NCBI GenBank assembly: GCA_039180675.1
Contig: JBCDDC010000022.1
Location: forward strand, 16,566 to 80,565
DNA from: Thermohalobaculum sp039180675
GTDB taxonomy: Bacteria; Pseudomonadota; Alphaproteobacteria; Rhodobacterales; Rhodobacteraceae
Direction of reading: 5' to 3'
DNA length: 64,000 bases
Numbering within the stretch: position 1 is the stretch's first letter; each line of letters opens with the position of its first letter. Made by a program: the position numbers and the translations under genes. Under the pieces are notes generated by a model, which was not told the origin of the DNA, did not search any database, and saw only the letters and a list, made by a program, of their open reading frames with translations. Of the stretch, positions 41,391 to 50,463 are shown piece after piece.

Positions 41391-42717
41391 CCGCCATCTG
41401 CTCCCGGCGTTTCGCCTCGTCCTGCTCCTCCTGGCGGCGGTTACGCTCGCGGCGCGGGAAGAGGATGGCCTTGCCCGCCTTGACCTCATCCGCGGTGTAG
41501 TGCACCCGGTCGATCCGGTGGCGCTTTTCCTTGTCCTTGTAGAGCGTCAGGATATCGCCCCGGTTCCCGATCCTGAGCTTGCCGAGCGCCTCGCCCTGGA
41601 TGCGTTTGGCCTGGCCGGGCTGGATGGTGCCCGAGAGCTGGGTCTCGAAGATCGAGTTGTCGGTCAGGATCCAGCCGTCGATCTTCACCGCCTTGGGCTC
41701 GAGGTTCAGGAGCGAGACCCACTCCCGCCCCTTGTCGCTGCCGCTCGGGTCCGGGAGGGCGCCGACGATGAAGACGTCGCAGTCATCGTCATCGATGATC
41801 GTGCGCTCCTGCCCCGCCCTGACGAGATCGGCGGGGCGGTCGACGGGGATGTTCTCGGGCAGGTCAACCTTGTCGATGCCGAGGCGCTTGCGCTCCGCCT
41901 CGCTGGCGGCCGTGTCGTAGTAGAAGAGCGGGTTTTTCTCGGCGACATCCTCGTCGAAGATCAGCCCGGTCAGGTGCTCGATCTCGGCGACGGTGGTCTG
42001 GTAGGTCTGGAGATTGACCATCCGCCGGCCGCGCCAGTCGGCCATCGCCTTCTCGTCCTGCGGGACGTTGAAGGCGCGGACCTCCAGCGCATCGGCCTTG
42101 TTCATGAAGCAGACGATCTTGAAGAACGCCGCCGGGACCTGGGCGGGATCGCGGTCCTGCGGCCGGACCCAGAGCGGGTCTTCGCCATAGATTGGCCCTG
42201 AGAAGACCGAGACCTTGTCGTCGCGGGTGAGGTCGAGGTCGAGCACCCAATCCTCCAGCCCCAGCCATTCGTCCTGATTGAAGCTGTCGAGCTGCAGGCA
42301 GGCGTTGGTATAGAACATCGTGCTGTCGGACGCTGCCTTGGCTGCCCGCGCGCTGTCGCCATGGGCGGCGGCGGCCCGCCGGGCCATATGGCCGCGGTCC
42401 CAGCGGTTCTTGCGGTAATAGGCGTTGTCGAGCTGGTTCTCCTCACCCACCAGATCGTCGATGTTCCAGCCGCTGCGGCGCACGGCGAAGCGCCGCCCCT
42501 CGGCCTTGTCGATGTTGAGCGCGGCGAAGATCGGCGCGCGGTGCTCGCGATGCATGGCGAGGGAGTAGTTGATGTAGTGGCGGTACTGGAGATCCCGGCT
42601 GACGCCGAGGGGCAGCACCTTGCTTTCCAGCCGCATCGAGAACCGCGGCAGATCGATCACGGCGCCCAGAAAATCCCTCCGGTACCCCTCGGGTCCGCGC
42701 ATATCGCCATCGGGCAT
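41371..42717 (-). CDS. DNA/RNA non-specific endonuclease with lamin-tail-like domain
   Basis: 448 aa from the ATG at 42717, chosen because GGAGG sits 5 bases upstream; GTG 42732 and ATG 42729 are in frame. Residues of about 30-250 form a NucA/EndoG-type beta-beta-alpha metal nuclease: NRWDRGHMARRAAA carries the general base His110, and TNACLQLDSFNQDEWLGLED follows. Residues of about 320-420 resemble a lamin-tail domain (VFIVGALPDPSGSDKGREWV, then LNLEPKAVKIDGWILTD). The C-terminus is a charged Arg/Glu-rich helix. No signal peptide is visible, which is unusual because most relatives are exported. No immunity gene is recognised beside it. Confidence 0.85.
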   Translation of the reverse strand: MPDGDMRGPEGYRRDFLGAVIDLPRFSMRLESKVLPLGVSRDLQYRHYINYSLAMHREHRAPIFAALNIDKAEGRRFAVRRSGWNIDDLVGEENQLDNAYYRKNRWDRGHMARRAAAAHGDSARAAKAASDSTMFYTNACLQLDSFNQDEWLGLEDWVLDLDLTRDDKVSVFSGPIYGEDPLWVRPQDRDPAQVPAAFFKIVCFMNKADALEVRAFNVPQDEKAMADWRGRRMVNLQTYQTTVAEIEHLTGLIFDEDVAEKNPLFYYDTAASEAERKRLGIDKVDLPENIPVDRPADLVRAGQERTIIDDDDCDVFIVGALPDPSGSDKGREWVSLLNLEPKAVKIDGWILTDNSIFETQLSGTIQPGQAKRIQGEALGKLRIGNRGDILTLYKDKEKRHRIDRVHYTADEVKAGKAILFPRRERNRRQEEQDEAKRREQMAEKESET

Positions 42718-42848
42718 CACCACCTCCATCACTGTAGAACCCCCGGGGTGCGGCTAGGACCGCGCCCCGGGGACAGGATACAGGAGAGCGGCGCCGATAC
42801 CGTGAGAATTGTCACCCAGGAGCCGCAAAACCGTGAGTTGTGGTCGGA

Positions 42849-43829
42849 TCAGCCGGGCGGTTTCGGGGCGAGCGAGACCGGGTAGTAGGCGCCGATCAGC
42901 TCCAGATAGGTGTCGTGGCTGTGCTGGAAGCCGACCTGTGCGAGGTAATCGTCGCCCTTCTTCGGGTCGGGGATGCCGGTCACCGGATGGGCCGTGCCCG
43001 CCTGCTGCCACCTGGTCATGTGCAGGTCGGCGATCGCCTTCATGGCGATGTTGGAGCCGTCGATCAGGGCGTGGAGGTCGACATCGATCCCGTCGATCTT
43101 GACCCATTGGGGCACCGTGGTCGGCACCGCCTGGGGGATGATGTCGCCGAGGCGGTTATAAGCGAAGGGCACGATGTCGTGCGGGTTGGCGACGTAGAAG
43201 CAGGGGAACGTCCGATCGACCCAGCCAGCGAATTCGGTGTCGCCCGAGGTCGGCGGCGCGAAGCCGTAGGAGATCACCTGCACCGGCGCCGGCCATTTGC
43301 CGCGTTTGGCGTGGAGCCAGGCGGCCATGATCGGCGCGAGGCCCGCGCCCTGGCTGTGGCCGGTGACGTAGAGCGTGACCGGGTCGGGCCTGGCGCAGAT
43401 GCCATCGAAGAACGCCTCGAAGCCCTGCCCGCCCGGGTCCTTCGCAGTTTGTTCGAGGTGCTGGATCGCCTCGGCGAACTTGTCCGAGACCAGCGTGGTC
43501 TCGCCCGTGTAGGTGGCGTAATCGCTCATGCCGGTCGGCACGTCCTCGAGCCAGCTCTTGATGCTCGACGGCTCTGTCCCGCGGATCGCGACAGCGTAGG
43601 TGCCAGTGCCCTTTTGCCGGACCACGAACATCATGTTGTCGTCGTAGTCGGAATAGCCCGGCCCCCAGACCAGGTCCCACACCCCCTTGGTCGAATACTG
43701 CTTGTGCGCGAGGTTATGGGCGATGTCTTCGGCCCGGGGCGTGGCCGATTTGCCTGGCCCGTAGGTATAGGCGATCGAGGCGAGCGTCATCATCTGCTGC
43801 GCGATCATGTTGTTGTAGGACTCGGTCAT
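42849..43829 (-). CDS. Class 3-type lipase / alpha-beta hydrolase
   Basis: 326 aa from the ATG at 43829, preceded by AGAGG. The nucleophile elbow YVTGHSQGAGLAPIMAAWL puts the catalytic Ser at residue 159. The oxyanion strand is TYAVAIRGTEPSSIKSWLED, and FYVANPHDIVPFAYNRLGD holds the probable acid Asp. A His near LHALIDG or HMTRW would complete the triad. This layout fits fungal-type (lipase_3) enzymes. No signal peptide is present, so the protein is either cytoplasmic or exported by a leaderless route. It is 94 bases downstream of the cyclase gene. Confidence 0.82.
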   Translation of the reverse strand: MTESYNNMIAQQMMTLASIAYTYGPGKSATPRAEDIAHNLAHKQYSTKGVWDLVWGPGYSDYDDNMMFVVRQKGTGTYAVAIRGTEPSSIKSWLEDVPTGMSDYATYTGETTLVSDKFAEAIQHLEQTAKDPGGQGFEAFFDGICARPDPVTLYVTGHSQGAGLAPIMAAWLHAKRGKWPAPVQVISYGFAPPTSGDTEFAGWVDRTFPCFYVANPHDIVPFAYNRLGDIIPQAVPTTVPQWVKIDGIDVDLHALIDGSNIAMKAIADLHMTRWQQAGTAHPVTGIPDPKKGDDYLAQVGFQHSHDTYLELIGAYYPVSLAPKPPG

Positions 43830-43923
43830 GAAAACCTCTTTAGAACAAGGATTTAATCGTCTTATATCTTCCGGATCGCCTTTCTGATGGGATCGGTCAC
43901 CGTTTCCATCGGCATGTGCGAGT

Positions 43924-45183
43924 CTAAGATACTGATAGTGAGAGCGTACCGGAACTGGGCCAAGGCTGCTCCTCACCGGCCGCCGGCAGCGTGAAGAGTT
44001 CGACGGAAACCATCCCTTCGCGCAGATCGGAGTGGCCCGCGGAGATCCACTCTGCAGAAGCCAGTTCGACAAAGGCGCTATCCGCGAGGACCGGAACGCC
44101 GAGGTGCTTGGTCGCCGCCTCGATCCTGTGAAGCTGATTGACCTCGCGCCCGATGCTGGAGAAGGCAAGCCGGCTCGGCACGCCGATATTGCCGAACATC
44201 ACCTCACCGACAGAAAGGCCAATGCCGAAATCGAGCCGCTCACCATCCGGCAGGATGCATTCCGCCGCCTGGAGCCTGCGCAACAAAGCTTCTTGCACCG
44301 CCTTTTCGGCGCCGAGTGCCGCCTCCCGCGGGCAGTCCTCGCTGATTGGGAAGATCGCGAGCACGCCGTCACCGATGAAATTCAAGATCTCACCGCCATT
44401 GTCGATCACCGGCTGGGCGGTGCATTCGAAATAGCGATTGAGCAGAGCGAGATAGTCATCCGGTGCCATCTGTTCGGACAGGCGTGTGGAACCGCGCAGG
44501 TCGGAGAACCAAAGAACGGCCGGGATGCGGCGCCCGTCACCGCGGCGGATGTCGCCTTCGAGGACCCGCGCACCGGCGGTGGGGCCGAGATAGGCATCGG
44601 CAATATTGGCCATCACGCGTTTCTGGATCGATGCGTGACACGCAACGGCGAATACCTGCTGGATGCGGCTGAGACCGTCGAAATCATTCGATGAGAACCC
44701 GCTTTCGCGCTTGGTCGACCAGGTTGCCATGATGCCGGTGCTGCCGCCGGCGAAATGTTCCGCCTCGGCTATGCGAAACCGGGTCGCTGTCAGCAGGTAG
44801 TCTGTATACCCCTCGTCGCGCAGGTCCTCGAGGATATCGAAGTCGAGCCGCGCCTCAGGACCGCTTAGGCGCCGGCGCAGCTTGGTCAGGTTCTTCTTAT
44901 GGACATGATAGAAGGGGCTCTTCAGGAAAAGATCAGACTGCGTGCCGAGATCATCGTGCTCGAACTGCATCAGCTTCACACCCTCGTCCGGCTTCCAGAC
45001 CGCCTGCTCGGCGCGAAACAGCGGGTGCAGTGTCGGCCAGGAGACAGCTGCCCTGTCTATCGGGATACCCAGGGCGTGGAGACGCTGGCAAAGCAACCGG
45101 AAAAGTGTGGCAATCTCCGGGTCAGCGAGCGCTTTGCCGATCAACCACTGCTCTACCTCGGAAATGAGCGCGCCGTGAGCCAT
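43924..45183 (-). CDS. Class III adenylate/guanylate cyclase
   Basis: 419 aa. Residues 1-200 form an N-terminal sensor-like region without membrane helices, found in many rhizobial and rhodobacterial cyclases. The catalytic domain begins near residue 215. The metal-binding Asp residues are in LWFSDLRGSTRLSEQM and LNFIGDGVLAIFP. The transition-state Asn and Arg are in SSIGREVNQLHRIEAATK, where the Asp usual for adenine specificity in GDxVN is Arg here, so substrate choice is uncertain. It should produce cAMP or cGMP in the cytoplasm. It is separated from metG by 38 bases. Confidence 0.88.
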   Translation of the reverse strand: MAHGALISEVEQWLIGKALADPEIATLFRLLCQRLHALGIPIDRAAVSWPTLHPLFRAEQAVWKPDEGVKLMQFEHDDLGTQSDLFLKSPFYHVHKKNLTKLRRRLSGPEARLDFDILEDLRDEGYTDYLLTATRFRIAEAEHFAGGSTGIMATWSTKRESGFSSNDFDGLSRIQQVFAVACHASIQKRVMANIADAYLGPTAGARVLEGDIRRGDGRRIPAVLWFSDLRGSTRLSEQMAPDDYLALLNRYFECTAQPVIDNGGEILNFIGDGVLAIFPISEDCPREAALGAEKAVQEALLRRLQAAECILPDGERLDFGIGLSVGEVMFGNIGVPSRLAFSSIGREVNQLHRIEAATKHLGVPVLADSAFVELASAEWISAGHSDLREGMVSVELFTLPAAGEEQPWPSSGTLSLSVS

Positions 45184-45221
45184 AGCGGGAAAATAGCCAC
45201 CTATCGGCAGGGAGGCCAGTC

Positions 45222-46949
45222 CTAGGACGACCCGCTTCCGAGGAATCTGGCCGCCATCTCCTCGCGTGCCTCATCGGTGATCTTGGCGAAGAGGTTCTCG
45301 GGCACGGCAAAGGGGTGGCCAACCGGCAGCGTATTGAAGGTCTTGATCGGGTCGGTCGGCCAGGCGAGCGCGTGGTCCTCGATCCCGAGCGCGTTGAGCA
45401 TCGTGTCAGAGGCGTCCGGGATGAACGGGCGCGACAGGATCGCGTAGAGCCGGATCAGGTTGAGCGAGAAGCGGATGATCGCTGCGGCGCGCGCCTCGTC
45501 TTCCTTGATCACGGCCCAGGGGGCGGTCTCCTGCAGGTATTCGTTGCCGACGACCCAGATGGCGCGCAGCTCGGCCGCGGCCTTGCGGAACTCGACCGCC
45601 TCCCAATGGGCCTCGAGCGCGCGGATGCGGGCGGCGATGTCGGCGATCACCTCCTGCTCGGGGACTTCGTAGTTGCCGCCCTCCGGCACCTCTTCGCCGA
45701 ATTTCGACCGGCAGAACTTGGTGACGCGGGAGACGAAATTGCCGAGCACATCGGCGAGGTCCTTGTTGACGCCCGCCTGGAACCCCTCCCAGGTGAAATC
45801 GCTGTCGGAGGTCTCGGGCGCATTGGCGAGCAACCACCAGCGCCAGTAATCAGGCGGCAGGATCTCCAGCGCCTGATCCATGAAGACCCCCCTGCCCTGG
45901 GAGGTGGAGAATTTGCCCCCCTCATAGGTCAGCCAGTTGGTCCCCTTGATGAAGTCGACCAGTTTCCAGGGCTCGCCGCTGCCCATCAGGGTCGCCGGGA
46001 ATGACAGCGTGTGGAAGGGCACGTTGTCCTTGCCCATAAACTGGACGTAGCGCACGTCGTGGGCACCCCCGTCCTCGCGCCACCAGCGCCGCCATGCGGC
46101 ATCGTCGAGCCCGTTCGCGTCGGCCCATTCGGCGGTGGCGGCAATGTATTCGATCGGGGCGTCGAACCAGACGTAGAAGACCTTGCCCTCCATGCCGGGC
46201 CAGTCCTCGTCGCCGCGCTTGACCGGGATGCCCCAGTCGAGATCGCGGGTGATGCCCCGGTCCTGCAGCCCGTCACCGTCGTTCAGCCATTTCTTGGCGA
46301 TCGAGGTGGTCAGGATCGGCCAGTCGGTCTTGCTATCGATCCAGGTCGAAATCTGCGAGCGCATGGCCGATTGGCGCAGATAGAGATGCTTGGTCTCGCG
46401 CACTTCCAGATCGGTCGAGCCTGAGATGGCCGAGCGCGGGTCGATCAGATCGGTCGGCTCGAGCTGCTTCGTACAGTTCTCGCACTGGTCGCCGCGGGCA
46501 CGCTCATAGCCGCAATTCGGGCAGGTACCCTGGATGTAGCGGTCGGGCAGATAACGGCCATCGGCGTTGGAATAGACCTGCTTCTCCATCACCTCACGGA
46601 TCAGGCCGGCCTCCGCCAGCTTTCCCGCGAAATGCTGGGTCAGCCTGTGGTTCCGGTCCGAGGAGGAGCGGCCGAAATAGTCAAAGCTGAGGCGGAACCC
46701 CTCGCCCAGATCGCGCTGGATCTGCCAGTACTTGGCGCAGTATTCGGCGACCGGCAGACCCTCCTCCGCCGCCGCAAGCTCGGCCGGCGTGCCATGCTCG
46801 TCGGTCGCGCAGATCAGCATCACCTCGTGGCCCCGCGCGCGGCAATAGCGGGCATAGGCATCCGAGGGCAGCATGCTGCCGACCAGATTGCCGAGGTGCT
46901 TGACGCCGTTGATATAGGGCAGCGCCGAGGTGATCAGGATGCGGGCCAT
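45222..46949 (-). CDS. metG: Methionyl-tRNA synthetase
   Basis: 575 aa from the ATG at 46949 (MARILITSALPYINGVKHLGN). It charges initiator and elongator tRNA-Met. The HIGH-type motif is PYINGVKHLGNL. The zinc knuckle CPNCGYERARGDQCENC has four Cys (Cys-x2-Cys-x9-Cys-x2-Cys). The KMSKS loop reads GGKFSTSQGRG, a variant common in alphaproteobacteria. The anticodon-binding helical domain follows; no C-terminal dimerisation domain is attached. The open frame continues to 48119 antisense to the aminotransferase, but that part is not homologous. Confidence 0.96.
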   Translation of the reverse strand: MARILITSALPYINGVKHLGNLVGSMLPSDAYARYCRARGHEVMLICATDEHGTPAELAAAEEGLPVAEYCAKYWQIQRDLGEGFRLSFDYFGRSSSDRNHRLTQHFAGKLAEAGLIREVMEKQVYSNADGRYLPDRYIQGTCPNCGYERARGDQCENCTKQLEPTDLIDPRSAISGSTDLEVRETKHLYLRQSAMRSQISTWIDSKTDWPILTTSIAKKWLNDGDGLQDRGITRDLDWGIPVKRGDEDWPGMEGKVFYVWFDAPIEYIAATAEWADANGLDDAAWRRWWREDGGAHDVRYVQFMGKDNVPFHTLSFPATLMGSGEPWKLVDFIKGTNWLTYEGGKFSTSQGRGVFMDQALEILPPDYWRWWLLANAPETSDSDFTWEGFQAGVNKDLADVLGNFVSRVTKFCRSKFGEEVPEGGNYEVPEQEVIADIAARIRALEAHWEAVEFRKAAAELRAIWVVGNEYLQETAPWAVIKEDEARAAAIIRFSLNLIRLYAILSRPFIPDASDTMLNALGIEDHALAWPTDPIKTFNTLPVGHPFAVPENLFAKITDEAREEMAARFLGSGSS

Positions 46950-47033
46950 CGGGGTCTCCTTGTGCCCAAGGGGTTTTATCGCCGGGGGTCGGCGAGGCAA
47001 GGCCTTTCTGGGCGCGGGTTTCACAGCTGGCGT

Positions 47034-47130
47034 CCCCTCCCCCCTTTGCGGGGGAGGGTCAGGGTGGGGGGACGCGCGCCCAGGGCGCGCCAGCCAGAGG
47101 TGTATGCGCGCGCGCCCCGCGCGCATGCCG
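47034..47130. repeat. GC-rich compound palindromic intergenic repeat
   Basis: CCCTCCCCC at about 47034-47043 pairs with GGGGGAGGG ending at 47058. A second hairpin is GCGCGCCCAGGGCGCGC (about 47074-47090), and a third GCGCGCGCCCCGCGCGC lies near 47106-47123. The 281-base gap between metG and the aminotransferase contains nothing else I can name. Its frames stay open on both strands, which inflates the flanking open frames. It looks like a dispersed alphaproteobacterial repeat of the REP/hairpin type. Confidence 0.55.
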
Positions 47131-47231
47131 CTTGGCTCGCCCTGGTCTGAACCGGCCGTGGCGAGAGAGCGCTTGCAGCGCGGTCCAGATCCGTGTGGAG
47201 TGCGGAGCGGAGCGTTCCGGAGACCGCGCGC

Positions 47232-48425
47232 ATGACCCGTTTCGACAAGCCCTTCACCCAGCAGGAGCCGATCCCCGAGGCGGCCATCGCGCGGGTCACC
47301 GAAATCCTGCGGAGCGGGCGCCTGCACCGCTACAACATCGTCGCGGGCGAGGTGCCCGAGGTCAGCCTTTTGGAGCAGGAATACGCCGCCTATCAGGGCG
47401 CGAAGTTCTGCCTGGCCGTCACCTCCGGCGGCCAGGCCATGCAGATCGCGTTGCGCGCGACCGGGGTGACGCCGGGCACGAAGGTTCTGGCCAATGCCTA
47501 CACGCTCGCGCCCGTCCCCGGCGCGCTGCATGCGACGGGGGCGGAGGTGATCCTGGTCGAGATCGACGCGAACTGGCACACCGATATCGCCGATCTGCGC
47601 GCCAAGGCCGCGGCCTCGGGCGCGACGCATCTGATGCTCTCCCACATGCGCGGGCATATCTGCGACATGGACGCGGTGATGGAGGTGGTGCGGGAGTTCG
47701 ACCTCACCCTGATCGAGGATTGCGCGCACACGATGGGCGCGCGGTGGAAGGGCACGCGCTCGGGCAATTTCGGCCATGTCGCCTGTTTCTCCACCCAAAC
47801 CTACAAACACATGAACTCGGGCGAAGGCGGGTTCCTCACCACCGATGACCCGGAGATCGCGGCGCGCGCGACCGTGGGCTCGGGCTCCTACATGCTCTAT
47901 GGCAGCCACGGCGCGATCCCTGAGGAGGAGGTGTTCGAGCGCCTGAAGCTCCACGCCCCGAACTGCTCGGCCCGGATGGACAATGTCCGCGCGGCGATCC
48001 TGCGCGCGCAGCTCCCAATGCTGGACGAGAACATCCGGCGCTGGAACGAGCGCTATCAGGTCCTCGCGCAGGGCTTCGCGGCAATCGACGGGATCCGGGT
48101 GCCGGAGCGGGCGCAGCACGAGGCCTATGTCGGCTCCTCCTTCCAGTTCCAGACAGAGGCGCTCGGTGCCACGCGCACGCCCGCCTTCGTCGAAGCCTGC
48201 GCCGCGCGCGGGGTCGATGTGAAATGGTTCGGCGCGGAACGTCCGCAGGCCTTCACCAGCCGCTACGACAGCTGGAAGTACCTGGGAGAGCAGCCCGAGC
48301 TGCCGCGAACGAAAGAGGTCCTATCGACCACCTGCGACATCCGCGTCCCCCTGACCTTCGACCCTGAGGACTGCGCAGCAATCGTCGATATCGCGGCAGA
48401 GGCACACCGGGCGGTGAGCGCCTAG
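47232..48425 (+). CDS. DegT/DnrJ/EryC1/StrS family aminotransferase
   Basis: 397-aa fold-type I PLP enzyme. The internal aldimine Lys is residue 192 in TQTYKHMNSGEGGFLTTDD. The cofactor-binding Asp is in LIEDCAHTMGARWKG, and AVTSGGQAMQIALRATGV binds the phosphate. Family members transaminate keto-sugars or form amino-hydroxybenzoate; the substrate here is unknown. The ATG at 47232 matches the family start. No sugar-nucleotide genes lie directly beside it. Confidence 0.88.
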   Translation: MTRFDKPFTQQEPIPEAAIARVTEILRSGRLHRYNIVAGEVPEVSLLEQEYAAYQGAKFCLAVTSGGQAMQIALRATGVTPGTKVLANAYTLAPVPGALHATGAEVILVEIDANWHTDIADLRAKAAASGATHLMLSHMRGHICDMDAVMEVVREFDLTLIEDCAHTMGARWKGTRSGNFGHVACFSTQTYKHMNSGEGGFLTTDDPEIAARATVGSGSYMLYGSHGAIPEEEVFERLKLHAPNCSARMDNVRAAILRAQLPMLDENIRRWNERYQVLAQGFAAIDGIRVPERAQHEAYVGSSFQFQTEALGATRTPAFVEACAARGVDVKWFGAERPQAFTSRYDSWKYLGEQPELPRTKEVLSTTCDIRVPLTFDPEDCAAIVDIAAEAHRAVSA

Positions 48426-48646
48426 CCTGCTGCGAGGTCCAGTTATTTAGATCGGTAGCAGTCAAGCCCGGAATGAAGCCACAAGCAGAGCGTCTTCAAA
48501 GAACCTATCTGAAACGAGCGCTGCGGCGCATCAAACGGCCGCTTGCGCGTCTAGCGTTCGGCTTGATACCTACGAACGTTGGGATTTCACTGTTGATCGA
48601 AGTCAGTGCACACAGAAAACAAGCGCCGGTTAATGCGAGATGACCA

Positions 48647-49123
48647 ATGAAATGGAGAAATCTTCTTGGTAATCGGCCTGACCCACGGGCAGAGAAGATG
48701 ATGCGGGAAGCATCCACTCTCGGGCGTCGTGCCTTCTTGCAGCAGCAACTGATTGCGACTGCACCTCTTTCTGGTGATCATGGCGCTGAAGAAATTCTCG
48801 ATAATCCGCAGGATATGCTCACGATTGAACTAGCGTTCTTGTGGGGTTGGTTTGTTGCTTTTGCAGAGGACCAGGGCGAATGGCCAACATCGCCAGAACA
48901 ACGGGCCACTTTGCACATCATTCAGTACTGCATGGACCACCATGGCATGAATCTCGATCAAGCTCGTGCGGAAGGCGCGGATGTGGATCGAATGTGGAAT
49001 CAAGCAGAGCCACTATTTGACGCGATTGAGAGGCGGGGCCGCGAAGCATACCAAGAGCCATCCCGCGCCGTCCTCGCCCAAGTCATCGCATCCATTGCGG
49101 ACTCTCGGCGCGAGGCAAGGTAA
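48647..49123 (+). CDS. Hypothetical protein in a compositionally distinct stretch
   Basis: 158 aa from the ATG at 48647, weakly supported by AGATGACCAATGA just upstream. The protein is soluble and helical, with a Trp-rich segment (FLWGWFVAFAEDQGEWP) and a His/Met-containing HIIQYCMDHHGMNLDQARAE. No family is recognised. Codon use is visibly less G+C-biased than in its neighbours, and the 220 bases before it are also A+T-richer and empty of recognisable features. This suggests transfer. It may be a small accessory or immunity-like protein, but nothing proves that. Confidence 0.6.
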   Translation: MKWRNLLGNRPDPRAEKMMREASTLGRRAFLQQQLIATAPLSGDHGAEEILDNPQDMLTIELAFLWGWFVAFAEDQGEWPTSPEQRATLHIIQYCMDHHGMNLDQARAEGADVDRMWNQAEPLFDAIERRGREAYQEPSRAVLAQVIASIADSRREAR

Positions 49124-49231
49124 GCTCGGCTCTAGAGCGTCTAGCTACACTTGAACTGATACCTGAGTGAGCGCCGCTAACTTTTGCTTTGTTCGCATCA
49201 TGCAAATTCGCGCGTTCCGATCCGCCAACCT

Positions 49232-49981
49232 CTAGCCAGCCAGCACGCGCCAGACGAGGCCTGCGCCGGAGGCTAGGAGGAGGCCTGTCACGACTTTGCG
49301 GAACGTGGCCGGGTTGGCGAGGCCGAAGGCGAGGTTGCCGATGATCGCGCCGACGATCGAGGCGGGGATCACCACCATCAGGGCGCGCAGGACATCCACG
49401 GTCATCAGGCCGCCGATCCACATCACGATGCCCGCGAAGCCGAGCATCAGGAGGTTGTAGGTCTGCAGCGTCGAGCGGCTCTCATCCGGCGAGGCGTCCG
49501 AGAGCTGGAGCCAGACCATGGGCAGAACGCCCGAGAGCCCGGCGAGCCCGCCGAGGACACCTCCGATGCCGCCGATCCCCGCATCCCCAAGGCGCGATCT
49601 GAGCCGCATCCCCAAAGGCTTCAGCAAGCCGGAGAAACTTGCGAGCCCGTAGGCCACCAGGATCACACCGACCACGATGCGCAGCGCATCGGGCGGCAGG
49701 ACCGCGAGCAGGCCGACCCCGATGGGCACGCCCGCAGCCCCGGTCAGCAGAAAGGGAAGGGCCGGGCGCCATGCGCTCCAGGTGCGGGAGACGGCGATGG
49801 TCACCAGATGCGCCACGACCGAGCCCGCGACGATCAGGGGCGGGACCATGATCGGCGGGAGCACGTGGAAATAGAGGCCAGAGGCCATCAGCGCGGTGCC
49901 GAACCCGGCGAACCCCGCGACAAAGGCCGCGAGCCCCCCGCCCGCGACCAGGAACCCGATGGTGGTGGCATCCAGGATCAC
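49232..49981 (-). CDS. TauE/SafE family sulfite/sulfonate exporter-like permease
   Basis: 249 aa with about eight hydrophobic segments. GGLAAFVAGFAGFGTALMAS near the N-terminus, followed by PPLIVAGSVVAHLVTI, is characteristic, and GGIGGVLGGLAGLSGVLPMVW marks the second half. Family members export sulfite, sulfoacetate or other organic anions, or import C2 compounds. It overlaps the GNAT gene by 4 bases and ends an apparent operon that also holds a sulfotransferase gene. Confidence 0.87.
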   Translation of the reverse strand: MILDATTIGFLVAGGGLAAFVAGFAGFGTALMASGLYFHVLPPIMVPPLIVAGSVVAHLVTIAVSRTWSAWRPALPFLLTGAAGVPIGVGLLAVLPPDALRIVVGVILVAYGLASFSGLLKPLGMRLRSRLGDAGIGGIGGVLGGLAGLSGVLPMVWLQLSDASPDESRSTLQTYNLLMLGFAGIVMWIGGLMTVDVLRALMVVIPASIVGAIIGNLAFGLANPATFRKVVTGLLLASGAGLVWRVLAG

Positions 49982-50463
49982 AGGTTCTTGCCCAACTCGA
50001 TCTCGTAGGGCTGATAGCCGAGCCGCTCATAGAGCCGGATCGCCCGCTCGTTGCTGACGATTGCCGCGATATGCATGCGCCGGATGCCGGCGGCGCGGAA
50101 GCGCCGCTCCGCCTCCTGCACCAGGGCGGTGGCGACGCCTGCACTGCGGAATTCCGGCTCGACCCAGAGATCCGAGAGCTGCCCGATCAGCCGGTGCTCT
50201 TCCGGCACCATGAAGCCGTGCACGGTCGCGACGCCGAAAAGCGCCCATCCGGCCGGGACACCGCCGATCTCGGCGATCACGTTACCGCCTGCGTAATGCT
50301 CATTGATCCAGGTCTCGAGTGCTTCGAGATGTTTGACGGCCATGTCGGGCCCGGGGATGCGGTTCGGTTCGCTCTCACGTTCGAAATCCTGAAGGGCCGC
50401 GAGAAACCGCCAGAGGGTCTCGCGATCTTCAGGCGTTGCGTCGCGGAGCCGGATCTCAGTCAT
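49978..50463 (-). CDS. GNAT family N-acetyltransferase
   Basis: 161 aa from the ATG at 50463 (MTEIRLRDATPED). The acetyl-CoA-binding motif A is LWVEPEFRSAGVATALVQEA, followed by the SNERAIRLYERLGYQ motif B. The substrate cannot be predicted. It overlaps the PaiB-like gene by 8 bases and the permease gene by 4 bases on the same strand. Confidence 0.88.
   Translation of the reverse strand: MTEIRLRDATPEDRETLWRFLAALQDFERESEPNRIPGPDMAVKHLEALETWINEHYAGGNVIAEIGGVPAGWALFGVATVHGFMVPEEHRLIGQLSDLWVEPEFRSAGVATALVQEAERRFRAAGIRRMHIAAIVSNERAIRLYERLGYQPYEIELGKNL

Noticed and set aside
46950..48119. Upstream extension of the metG frame across the repeat and aminotransferase gene
   Set aside because: Methionyl-tRNA synthetases begin at the MARILITSALPY start at 46949; the rest is antisense to a well-supported gene.
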